Shown here in pieces: positions 1-7,063 of a DNA stretch of 46,517 bases. Made by a program: the position numbers and the translations under genes. The DNA lies in contig JAHENA010000013.1 in the NCBI GenBank assembly GCA_024643405.1, positions 1 to 46,517 on the forward strand, written 5' to 3'. This DNA comes from Flavobacteriales bacterium (lineage in GTDB: Bacteria; Bacteroidota; Bacteroidia; Flavobacteriales; Flavobacteriaceae). Positions within the stretch are counted from its first letter, which is position 1. The number at the start of each line of letters is the position of its first letter. The notes under the pieces were generated by a model. It saw nothing but the letters and a program-made list of their open reading frames with translations, made no database searches and was not told the origin of the DNA.

Positions 1-257
1 CCATTGAAAATACTTTATTTAGTAAACCCATGTGTCCTATATATCAAAACGTGACAGCCAAAGCGGTCATTGACGAGGCAGCCATTAAATTAAATTTAAT
101 TTCCCAGTTAACAGCACCTGTGCGCTGGACACAATCTGTGCAACAAATGATTGCTGATGGCGCCACCTTATTTACTGAAGTTGGACCCGGAAATGTATTA
201 CAAGGTTTGGTGAAAAAAATAAACAGAGAAGCGCAAACTGCTTCAGCAACTGTATAA
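1..257 (+). CDS. fabD: Malonyl-CoA:ACP transacylase FabD, 3' end only
   Basis: The reading frame is open from base 3 at the window edge to the TAA at 255-257, so only the last 84 or so residues are present and the start lies outside. FabD transfers malonyl groups from CoA to acyl carrier protein in fatty-acid synthesis in the cytoplasm. The visible part has the family's C-terminal signature: KPMCPIYQNVTA, then APVRWTQSVQQMI and FTEVGPGNVLQGLVKKIN. The catalytic Ser and His regions are upstream and cannot be seen. lspA follows 12 bases later on the same strand and may be cotranscribed. Confident family call from these C-terminal motifs. Confidence 0.9.
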   Translation, partial: IENTLFSKPMCPIYQNVTAKAVIDEAAIKLNLISQLTAPVRWTQSVQQMIADGATLFTEVGPGNVLQGLVKKINREAQTASATV

Positions 258-269
258 ATCATATTGTTT

Positions 270-773
270 ATGAAGTTGTCCCGCCGTTCTTTATTGATCA
301 TACTTACTATAATTTTGACTATTGCCGTTGATCAAATTTCTAAAATAATAGTTCGAACTTATGTGGTTCCTTCTGAAAGATCCAACATAATAGGCACATA
401 CTTTACATTACATAATGTTGAAAATGTTGGAGCCTTTTTAGGAATGGGAAGTGATTTAAGTCCGTTACTTAAACTTATTTTATTGCTTATATTACCTATC
501 ATCGTGTTAGGTTTTGTGACCTATCATATTTTTAAAGACAAATCTCTAGACAAATTATCCTTATTTGCTTTTGCAAGTATTATTGGTGGTGGTATTGCGA
601 ATGTTTTTGACCGTGTTGTTTATGGATCCGTCACCGATTTTTTCCATATTGATTTAGGAGGTGTTTTTAGAACCGGAATCTTTAATATGGCCGACTTATC
701 GGTGACAACAGGTATGATTTTACTTTTACTTGTAAGTTTTAAAAAGAAAAAAGAAGTAACCAATCAAGGTTAA
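270..773 (+). CDS. lspA: Lipoprotein signal peptidase (signal peptidase II)
   Basis: Inner-membrane aspartyl protease that removes signal peptides from prolipoproteins after lipidation. About 167 residues, the usual length. Hydrophobic segments lie near residues 8-25, 65-85, 93-110 and 140-157. The two catalytic aspartates are recognisable in GGIANVFDRVVYGSVTDF and in FNMADLSV. A TTG six bases earlier (264) is in frame, but ATG 270 gives the typical MKLSRRSLL start with a short basic N-terminus, so I chose ATG. The stop codon abuts the stop of the convergent amidohydrolase with no base between. The many SPII lipoproteins elsewhere in the window would be its substrates. Confidence 0.93.
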   Translation: MKLSRRSLLIILTIILTIAVDQISKIIVRTYVVPSERSNIIGTYFTLHNVENVGAFLGMGSDLSPLLKLILLLILPIIVLGFVTYHIFKDKSLDKLSLFAFASIIGGGIANVFDRVVYGSVTDFFHIDLGGVFRTGIFNMADLSVTTGMILLLLVSFKKKKEVTNQG

Positions 774-2051
774 TTATTGTTTATAGACAACCCCTTCCTT
801 CATTACAAAAACGACATTTTCAAGCGTTTTAATGTTTTCAATCGGATTCTCATTTACAGCAATGATATCTGCTAAATACCCCGCTTTAATTTCGCCTAAT
901 TTATCATCAATTTCTAAGATATTTGCACTTGTAATGGTTGCAGACTGTATGGCTTCCATAGCAGGCATACCCGCCTCCACCATATAACCAAATTCTTTTC
1001 CATTATCGCCATGTCTAAACACGCCAGCATCAGTACCAAACGCTATTTTGACGCCTTTTTTATACGCTTTTGAAAATGTTTCCTGAATTTTAGGTCCTAT
1101 TTCCAGAGCTTTTGGAACCACTAATTCCGGATAAAACCCCGCGATTTTAGCTTTTTCCGCCACTTCTTTACCAGCAGTAATTGTTGGCACATAATACGTA
1201 CCATATTGTTTCATTAGTGCCATGGTTTCCTCACTCATAAATGTCCCATGTTCAATAGTAGTGACACCTCCTTTAATAGCGCGTTGCATACCTTCATCTC
1301 CATGCGCATGAGCGGCTATTGTCATGCCATAATCTTTAGCTGTTTTACATATTTCTTGAATTTCTTCAAGAGTAAATTGCGGGTTTTGCCCACTTTTTGC
1401 CACACTCAATACGCCTCCTGTCGCAGTGATTTTTATATTATCTGATCCCTCCTTATACCGCTGCCTTACTGCTTTCCTAGCATCATCAACACTATTTACT
1501 ACCCCTTCATTTGGTCCTGGATCACCCATTAATTCCCTTTTCATACCATTTGTAGGGTCCAGATGTCCCCCAGTAGTGCTTATAGCTCTACCTGCGGTAA
1601 AAATTCTTGGCCCAACAACATCCCCTTTATTTATAGCATTTCTTAATGATATATTAACCCCTGTTCCACCTAAATCTCTAACTGTAGTAAACCCTGCTAA
1701 TAATGTGGCTTTAGCAAAAACTGTAGATTTAAAAGCTCTATCCGCTTCATTATTAGTAAAGATATCTATATATCTATTTGGATTAAATTCCTCTTCTAAA
1801 TGAACATGCATATCCATAAGGCCCGGAAGAACCGTTTTATCTTTTAAATCTATAATAAAATCTTCCTGATTTTTTGGTATTAGTAAACCATTTTCAACTG
1901 AAATAATTTTTTTGCCTGAAATTATTATGGTTTGATTTGTTAATACTTTTCCCTTTTTCGTATCAATTAATTTACCACAATGTATATACGTGTTTTGAGA
2001 AATGGTACTATAGCAAATTAAGACGGAAAGGATTAGAAGAAACTTTTTCAT
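774..2051 (-). CDS. Secreted amidohydrolase, Xaa-Pro/Xaa-Arg dipeptidase type
   Basis: About 425 residues of the metal-dependent amidohydrolase superfamily. The N-terminus MKKFLLILSVLICYSTISQ is a signal peptide, so the enzyme is probably periplasmic. Visible metal and active-site motifs in order: GLMDMHVHLEEEF (HxH), NIKITATGG with the likely carboxylated lysine, AAHAHGDEGM, TTIEHGTFM and FGTDAGVFRHG. This order fits the prolidase/imidazolonepropionase-like branch that hydrolyses dipeptides with C-terminal Pro or Arg; the exact substrate cannot be read from sequence. The frame opens further upstream to 2105, but those 18 residues look unlike a protein start, and the ATG at 2051 begins a clean signal peptide. 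It converges on lspA stop to stop. Confidence 0.82.
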   Translation of the reverse strand: MKKFLLILSVLICYSTISQNTYIHCGKLIDTKKGKVLTNQTIIISGKKIISVENGLLIPKNQEDFIIDLKDKTVLPGLMDMHVHLEEEFNPNRYIDIFTNNEADRAFKSTVFAKATLLAGFTTVRDLGGTGVNISLRNAINKGDVVGPRIFTAGRAISTTGGHLDPTNGMKRELMGDPGPNEGVVNSVDDARKAVRQRYKEGSDNIKITATGGVLSVAKSGQNPQFTLEEIQEICKTAKDYGMTIAAHAHGDEGMQRAIKGGVTTIEHGTFMSEETMALMKQYGTYYVPTITAGKEVAEKAKIAGFYPELVVPKALEIGPKIQETFSKAYKKGVKIAFGTDAGVFRHGDNGKEFGYMVEAGMPAMEAIQSATITSANILEIDDKLGEIKAGYLADIIAVNENPIENIKTLENVVFVMKEGVVYKQ

Positions 2052-2166
2052 AAAAAAATATTTTGTTGGTTTTAAATATACAATTAAAACAGAAATTATA
2101 ATCACTATTCAATATTTCAAAATCACTAAAATTCTATGCTGTTTTTAAAAAGTTCAGAAATAGAAA

Positions 2167-2189
2167 GAGCCACATTTACAATGTGGCTC
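2167..2189 (-). terminator. Intrinsic terminator after galE
   Basis: A perfect 9-bp inverted repeat, GAGCCACAT and ATGTGGCTC, around a 5-base loop, lies 28 bases beyond the galE stop. On the minus strand it is followed by the T-rich run TTTCTATTTCT. It should end the aminotransferase-galE transcript and separate it from the amidohydrolase. Confidence 0.75.
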
Positions 2190-2216
2190 CATATGATAAA
2201 TGTAAAATAGTAAACA

Positions 2217-3239
2217 TTATTTTTTTCTAACAATCTGCTCCCACTTCCAGGCAGAGCGCATGGCATCATCTAAGTTCAATCCAGATTTCCAACCAAGTTC
2301 CTTATTTGCCCTAGTAGTTTCGGCATAAGCGGAAATGATATCGCCTTCTCTTCTACCTACTATCTTATAATTAAGTTTTTCACCTGACACACGCTCAAAA
2401 GAATGTATCACTTCTAAAACGGAACTTCCTGTGCCAGTACCCAAATTAAAAGTCTCACAGTTAGATTTATTCTTGTTTTCCAAAAGACGTTTAAGCGCCA
2501 CTACATGGGCCTTAGCGAGGTCTACCACATGAATATAATCGCGAATACATGTGCCATCTGGAGTTGGATAATCATCACCAAAAACTGAAAGTTGTTCTCT
2601 TAACCCAATAGCCGTTTGTGTTATAAAAGGGACTAAATTTTGTGGTACACCAATTGGTAATTCGCCGATTTTTCCGGATTCATGGGCACCAACCGGATTA
2701 AAATAACGCAAAGCAATGGCTTTAATACTTGGGGTAACTTTACAAGTATCACGAATTATTTCTTCTCCTATTTGTTTCGTGTTTCCATAAGGCGATTCGG
2801 CTTGTTTAACAGGTGCATTTTCAGTAATAGGCAATTCATCTGCCTGACCATAAACCGTACATGAAGAACTAAAAATAAAACTAGCTTCTGGTAATTTTTT
2901 TAACTCCTTGAGTATGTAAACAAGCGTACCTATATTATTTTCATAATATAATAAAGGTTCTTGAACACTCTCTCCAACCGCTTTACTGGCGGCAAAATGA
3001 ATTACACCTTTGATATCATGATGCTTTTTAAAAAAGGCCTCAACACCAGATTTATCTTTTAAATCTAATTTTTCGAAAATTGGTTTTGTCCCTGTTATAG
3101 CAGTGATACCGTCTAGTACCTGAATAGATGAATTTGACAAATCATCTATGATAACAACTTCGTATCCTTCATTTTGTAACTCAACAACGGTATGTGACCC
3201 TATAAAACCTAAACCGCCTGTAACTAATATTTTATCCAT
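2217..3239 (-). CDS. galE: UDP-glucose 4-epimerase
   Basis: Cytoplasmic NAD-dependent short-chain dehydrogenase that interconverts UDP-glucose and UDP-galactose. 340 residues, the standard length. The Rossmann motif is TGGLGFIGSH near residues 7-16. The catalytic Ser and Tyr-x3-Lys are in SSSCTVYGQ and SPYGNTKQIGE. Conserved RYFNPVGAH and RDYIHVVDLA segments follow. Its start overlaps the upstream aminotransferase by 8 bases (3232-3239), which suggests translational coupling. It sits beside waaA and an aminotransferase and not with galT-galK-galM 6.4 kb away, so supplying UDP-sugars for envelope glycans is likely its first job. It can still close the Leloir pathway used by the PUL. Confidence 0.94.
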   Translation of the reverse strand: MDKILVTGGLGFIGSHTVVELQNEGYEVVIIDDLSNSSIQVLDGITAITGTKPIFEKLDLKDKSGVEAFFKKHHDIKGVIHFAASKAVGESVQEPLLYYENNIGTLVYILKELKKLPEASFIFSSSCTVYGQADELPITENAPVKQAESPYGNTKQIGEEIIRDTCKVTPSIKAIALRYFNPVGAHESGKIGELPIGVPQNLVPFITQTAIGLREQLSVFGDDYPTPDGTCIRDYIHVVDLAKAHVVALKRLLENKNKSNCETFNLGTGTGSSVLEVIHSFERVSGEKLNYKIVGRREGDIISAYAETTRANKELGWKSGLNLDDAMRSAWKWEQIVRKK

Positions 3240-4386
3240 TTATAAATGATTTCACCTTTGATGTTATAAATTTTATTTGTTCATTATCCAATTCAGTATG
3301 CATTGGTAATGAAATGACATCTTTTACCAACTGATTCGTCACTACAAAATCATTCTCATTGTATCTTGAATCTAAGTAAGCTTTTTGTTTATGTAAAGGA
3401 ATTGGGTAATAAACACCACAAGGAATGCCATTGTCATTAAGATAAGCTGCCAGAGCATCTCTGTCAACACCTTTAACTCGTAAAGTATATTGATGAAACA
3501 CATGACAATCACAAGTATCACAAATACCATTGCATTCGGGATTTCCAATTGGTGTAATAATATTTTTGTCATTTTTAAAGGCATCATTATATTTCTTTGC
3601 TGCTAATTGACGTGCTTTATTATAAGCATCAAGATTTGGTAATTTAGCATCTAAAACCGCCGCCTGCATACTATCTAATCTTGAATTAACACCCACAACA
3701 TCATGATGATAACGAATGTACATACCATGATTCACAATACCTCTAATGGTATGAGCCAAGGCATCATCATTTGTAAAAATTGCGCCACCATCGCCATAAC
3801 AACCTAAATTTTTTGAAGGAAAAAAAGAAGTAGATGCTACATGCCCTATAGTCCCGGCTTTTGCCTTTTTACCATTTTTAAATGTATAATTAGCACCAAT
3901 GGCTTGGGCATTATCTTCAATGACATATAAATTATGCTGCTTAGCTATTTCCATAATAGCCTCCATATTGGCGCATTTTCCAAATAAATGGACTGGAACA
4001 ATAGCTTTAGTTTTAGGTGTTATTGCTTTTTTAATAGCTTCTATACTAATATTAAAATCATCCGGATTAACATCTACTAACACAGGTGTCAAATGAAGAA
4101 GCGCTATGACTTCTACGGTTGCAGCAAAGGTAAAGTCTGCTGTGATGACTTCATCACCCGCTTTTAAACCTAATCCCATCATGGCAATTTGCAATGCATC
4201 GGTACCATTGGCACATGGAATCACATGTTTTACACCAAGATAGTTTTCTAAGTTTTTTTGAAACTGATGTACTTTAGGACCATTTATAAATGCTGTGGTT
4301 TCTAAAACTTCTTGAATGGACGCGTTTACTTCATCCTTGATTTTATCAAATTGACCTTTTAAGTCAACCATTTGAATTTTATTCAT
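3232..4386 (-). CDS. DegT/DnrJ/EryC1/StrS-family sugar aminotransferase
   Basis: PLP enzyme of about 384 residues that transaminates keto-sugar nucleotides for lipopolysaccharide or glycan synthesis. Family motifs: NGTDALQIAMMGL, DEVITADFTFAAT, VHLFGKCANM, VIEDNAQAIGA, and the PLP-lysine region SFFPSKNLGCYGDGGA. The segment LDSMQAAVLDAKLP is also typical. An unusual Cys-rich insertion, CNGICDTCDCH, lies near residues 286-296 before the conserved FHQYTLRV strand. The gene is first in an operon with galE, overlapping it by 8 bases. The sugar substrate is not determinable; neighbours galE and waaA point to cell-envelope glycans. Confidence 0.88.
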   Translation of the reverse strand: MNKIQMVDLKGQFDKIKDEVNASIQEVLETTAFINGPKVHQFQKNLENYLGVKHVIPCANGTDALQIAMMGLGLKAGDEVITADFTFAATVEVIALLHLTPVLVDVNPDDFNISIEAIKKAITPKTKAIVPVHLFGKCANMEAIMEIAKQHNLYVIEDNAQAIGANYTFKNGKKAKAGTIGHVASTSFFPSKNLGCYGDGGAIFTNDDALAHTIRGIVNHGMYIRYHHDVVGVNSRLDSMQAAVLDAKLPNLDAYNKARQLAAKKYNDAFKNDKNIITPIGNPECNGICDTCDCHVFHQYTLRVKGVDRDALAAYLNDNGIPCGVYYPIPLHKQKAYLDSRYNENDFVVTNQLVKDVISLPMHTELDNEQIKFITSKVKSFING

Positions 4387-4520
4387 CTAAAAAAAATTTC
4401 AATTCCCCATAGTTTGTAAATAAATGATAGTACTCATTTGATACTTAATATGGAAAAATTAATGAGTTACGAAATTACAAAATTCATAATCTCTAACCAT
4501 GTTTTTCTTTTAAAGAAATG

Positions 4521-4528
4521 TATTTTTG
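4521..4528 (+). promoter_or_regulatory. Candidate -7 promoter element for waaA
   Basis: TATTTTTG matches the Bacteroidota sigma-A -7 consensus TAnnTTTG exactly and lies 15 bases before the TTG at 4544. The expected -33 TTTG is poorly conserved (around 4499-4504). If real, transcription would begin around 4533, which excludes the upstream TTG at 4526 as a start codon. Confidence 0.45.
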
Positions 4529-4543
4529 TTAAAAAGCATTCAT

Positions 4544-5794
4544 TTGAATTTTTTATATAACATAGGTATCAACATCTTTAAAATCACTTTACACTTCATG
4601 TCTCTATTTAATGAGAAAATAAAAGCAGGTGTAAAAGGAAGAGCTGAGACATTTAATATATTAGAAGGCAAAATAAATTCTGGCGATAAAACCTTATGGT
4701 TTCATTGCTCCTCTTTAGGAGAATATGAACAAGGGCTTCCAGTTTTTAAGGCTTTAAGAACTCACTACTCTAAACATAAAATTGTTCTCACCTTTTTCTC
4801 TCCTTCAGGATATGAAATAAGAAAATATTCCCCCATTGCAGATGTTGTGGTTTATGTTCCCATTGACAGTAAAAAAAACGCGAAGCGATTTTTGGACTTA
4901 TTAAATCCGGAATTGACCGTTTTTGTAAAATATGATATTTGGCCTAATGTTTTGAATGCATTAAAATCCAGAAACTTACCTACCATTTTAATTTCGGCAT
5001 TATACCAAAAAAACCAATCCTATTTTAAATTTTATGGCTCAGTACTAAGAAAAGGACTTTTTGCTTTTAATCATATTTTTACTCAGAACGAAGTTTCAAA
5101 AGAGCTCCTTGAATCAATAGGCTACCAACATATTACCGTTGCTGGCGACACCAAATTTGACAGAGTAACTGATCAATTAAAACAAAATAACACCCTTGAG
5201 TTTATAGAATTATTTAAGCAAGATAAACTCTGTGTTGTTGCCGGAAGCACATGGCCCGAAGATGAAACATTGTTAATCAATTATATAAATTCTGAATCAA
5301 CAGAAAAAATTAAATTTATCATTGCTCCCCATAATATTAAATCCAATCAGATTCATAAGCTAAAGGAAAATCTGAATGCTAAAACAGTTTTGTATTCAGA
5401 AAAAGACACACAAGATTATAGACATGCGCAGGTATTTATTATAGATACTATTGGATTACTTTCTAAAATTTACAGTTATGCCAATATAGCCTATATTGGG
5501 GGAGCTATAGGTTCCACCGGACTTCATAACACCTTAGAAGCGGCTGTTTTTGGGGTTCCAATTATTATTGGAAACAAACATACTGAATTCCCTGAAGCTC
5601 AAACCATGATAGATCTTAATGGCATGTTTGAAATATCTAATCAACAAGAGTTTAATTCTGCCTTAAATCGCTTAATAAAAGATGATCATCTGCGCTTAAA
5701 TGCAGGTAAAATAAATGCAGATTACACTAAAAAAAATGCAGGAGCCGTCAATAAAATAATGACGTTTTTAAAAATTGATTCTTTCATTGAATAA
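4544..5794 (+). CDS. waaA: 3-deoxy-D-manno-octulosonic acid transferase (GT30)
   Basis: Membrane-associated glycosyltransferase that adds Kdo from CMP-Kdo to lipid A precursors. Recognisable segments: the N-terminal LYNIGINI membrane anchor, KGRAETF, LWFHCSSLGEYEQGLP with the catalytic Glu, LTFFSPSGYE, VKYDIWPN, VAGDTKFDR, VVAGSTWPEDE, YIGGAIGSTGLHNTLEAAVFGVPIIIG. Length is about 416 residues, normal for the family. No ATG fits the N-terminus. TTG at 4526 or TTG at 4544 could start translation; I chose 4544 because a TAnnTTTG element ends at 4528 and because NFLYNIG is where relatives usually begin. It is divergent from the aminotransferase-galE operon and is followed by an intrinsic terminator. 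Confidence 0.9.
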   Translation: MNFLYNIGINIFKITLHFMSLFNEKIKAGVKGRAETFNILEGKINSGDKTLWFHCSSLGEYEQGLPVFKALRTHYSKHKIVLTFFSPSGYEIRKYSPIADVVVYVPIDSKKNAKRFLDLLNPELTVFVKYDIWPNVLNALKSRNLPTILISALYQKNQSYFKFYGSVLRKGLFAFNHIFTQNEVSKELLESIGYQHITVAGDTKFDRVTDQLKQNNTLEFIELFKQDKLCVVAGSTWPEDETLLINYINSESTEKIKFIIAPHNIKSNQIHKLKENLNAKTVLYSEKDTQDYRHAQVFIIDTIGLLSKIYSYANIAYIGGAIGSTGLHNTLEAAVFGVPIIIGNKHTEFPEAQTMIDLNGMFEISNQQEFNSALNRLIKDDHLRLNAGKINADYTKKNAGAVNKIMTFLKIDSFIE

Positions 5795-5804
5795 CTACTT
5801 ATAA

Positions 5805-5829
5805 CATGACTTTTGTCATGAGTTTTTTT
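5805..5829 (+). terminator. Intrinsic terminator after waaA
   Basis: A perfect 6-bp stem, CATGAC and GTCATG, encloses a TTTT loop and is followed two bases later by seven T residues. It starts 10 bases after the waaA stop codon. Confidence 0.8.
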
Positions 5830-5869
5830 CAGAATTTTTGTTATTTTTAAAGGTTAGACATTCATCATT

Positions 5870-6256
5870 ATGAATAAGTCATCCAAAATATTATACTATA
5901 CGCCAAGAATTCTATGTATAATAGCCATTCTTTTTATTAGTTTATTTGCTTTAGATGCCTTCGAAACTGGACATTCTATTTGGGAGAAAATTATAGCTTT
6001 TCTTATACACTTAATTCCATCATTCATACTCACTATTTTGCTCATTATTGCCTGGAAGAAGGAACTTCTTGGAGGTATACTTTTTTTAATAATTGGTATA
6101 GGTTCAAGTCCTTTCCTTTTTAAACTGAATTATAATATGAACCATTCCATTTGGTTGAGTTTAGGAATCATTTTTATGATTACAATTCCATTTGCAGCTG
6201 TAGGTATTCTCTTTATCATGAGTCACTACAGAAATCGTCATACTTCAAAGATATAA
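5870..6256 (+). CDS. Small four-helix inner-membrane protein, unknown function
   Basis: 128 residues with about four hydrophobic segments, near residues 12-28, 42-61, 66-84 and 95-118. The segment PRILCIIAILFISLFALDAF and the IPSFILTILLIIAW helix recall short uncharacterised integral membrane proteins common in Bacteroidota, but no catalytic motif is visible. ATG start at 5870 after a terminator, so it probably has its own promoter. The neighbours do not suggest a role. Real coding sequence is likely from the length and the membrane-protein composition. Confidence 0.7.
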   Translation: MNKSSKILYYTPRILCIIAILFISLFALDAFETGHSIWEKIIAFLIHLIPSFILTILLIIAWKKELLGGILFLIIGIGSSPFLFKLNYNMNHSIWLSLGIIFMITIPFAAVGILFIMSHYRNRHTSKI

Positions 6257-6309
6257 ATGCCATCTAATAAGCATTTAACTAAAATATGAACTAATCAAAA
6301 TAAAAAAAC

Positions 6310-6669
6310 ATGGAAAATGCCACATTCATAAAAGTTTATCTAGTCACTTTTATAATCTGTACAATACTGACAATTGCATTAATTATCATAATTAATAAAG
6401 GACTCAAAAAGTTTTTTGAAAATCTGGCAGAAGATAAAATCATTGCCAAATTCTTTATAAAGCTGAGCTATTTAATAATTCTCTTAGGAGGTATTAGCGC
6501 CTCTTTAACTAGTAATTACAATACACTAGACACTGCGACGTGGCTCACACTCACCTGGGACGTTACAGATCATCTGAAAGCACTTTTTGAAAGGTTATTT
6601 CTAATTATCATTATACTTTCAGTTGTATTTTTCATCCTCCATCTGCAGAATAAAAGAACGAATAAATGA
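6310..6669 (+). CDS. Small membrane protein, first of a paired set
   Basis: 119 residues with three hydrophobic segments (about 8-29, 55-72 and 92-112). No recognised family. Its last codons overlap the next gene by 4 bases (ATGA at 6666-6669), a sign of translational coupling. The central stretch LSYLIILLGGISASLTSNYNTL resembles SSIVLASLIGALSVNFRNCY of the next gene in position and pattern, so the two look like diverged copies. They may form a heteromeric membrane complex, but this is inference. Confidence 0.65.
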   Translation: MENATFIKVYLVTFIICTILTIALIIIINKGLKKFFENLAEDKIIAKFFIKLSYLIILLGGISASLTSNYNTLDTATWLTLTWDVTDHLKALFERLFLIIIILSVVFFILHLQNKRTNK

Positions 6670-7046
6670 CAACCTGGACCGAATTAAATATTGCTGTTGT
6701 CTATTTTTCTGGACTATTCTTTGCCTTATTGACTGGTTTGATGATTGTATTATATTTGAATTTAAATAAAGAAGCCATAAAATTAATTACGGAAAAATTT
6801 CATAAACTATGGAATAGTGTCTTCAAATCATCAATAGTTTTAGCTTCATTAATAGGAGCGCTTTCTGTAAATTTCAGGAATTGTTATGGAAATTATGATT
6901 ACTTATTAAAATCACCGCAAAAGACCGTAATAAAAGGCATAGAGCAGGTTTCCAATTCTTTTGACTGGCTGACCGTTTTATTAGGATTTTGGTTATTATT
7001 ATTTATAATCTTTAGACTAAATTCAAACAAAAATATTGAAAATTAA
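6666..7046 (+). CDS. Small membrane protein, second of a paired set
   Basis: 126 residues with three hydrophobic segments (about 9-31, 49-66 and 98-116), the same layout as the protein encoded just upstream, with which it overlaps by 4 bases. No recognised family or catalytic motif. It ends 17 bases before the end of the convergent GH3 gene, so it marks the left boundary of the PUL. Confidence 0.65.
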   Translation: MTTWTELNIAVVYFSGLFFALLTGLMIVLYLNLNKEAIKLITEKFHKLWNSVFKSSIVLASLIGALSVNFRNCYGNYDYLLKSPQKTVIKGIEQVSNSFDWLTVLLGFWLLLFIIFRLNSNKNIEN

Positions 7047-7063
7047 ACCTAAATTTTACTCTT

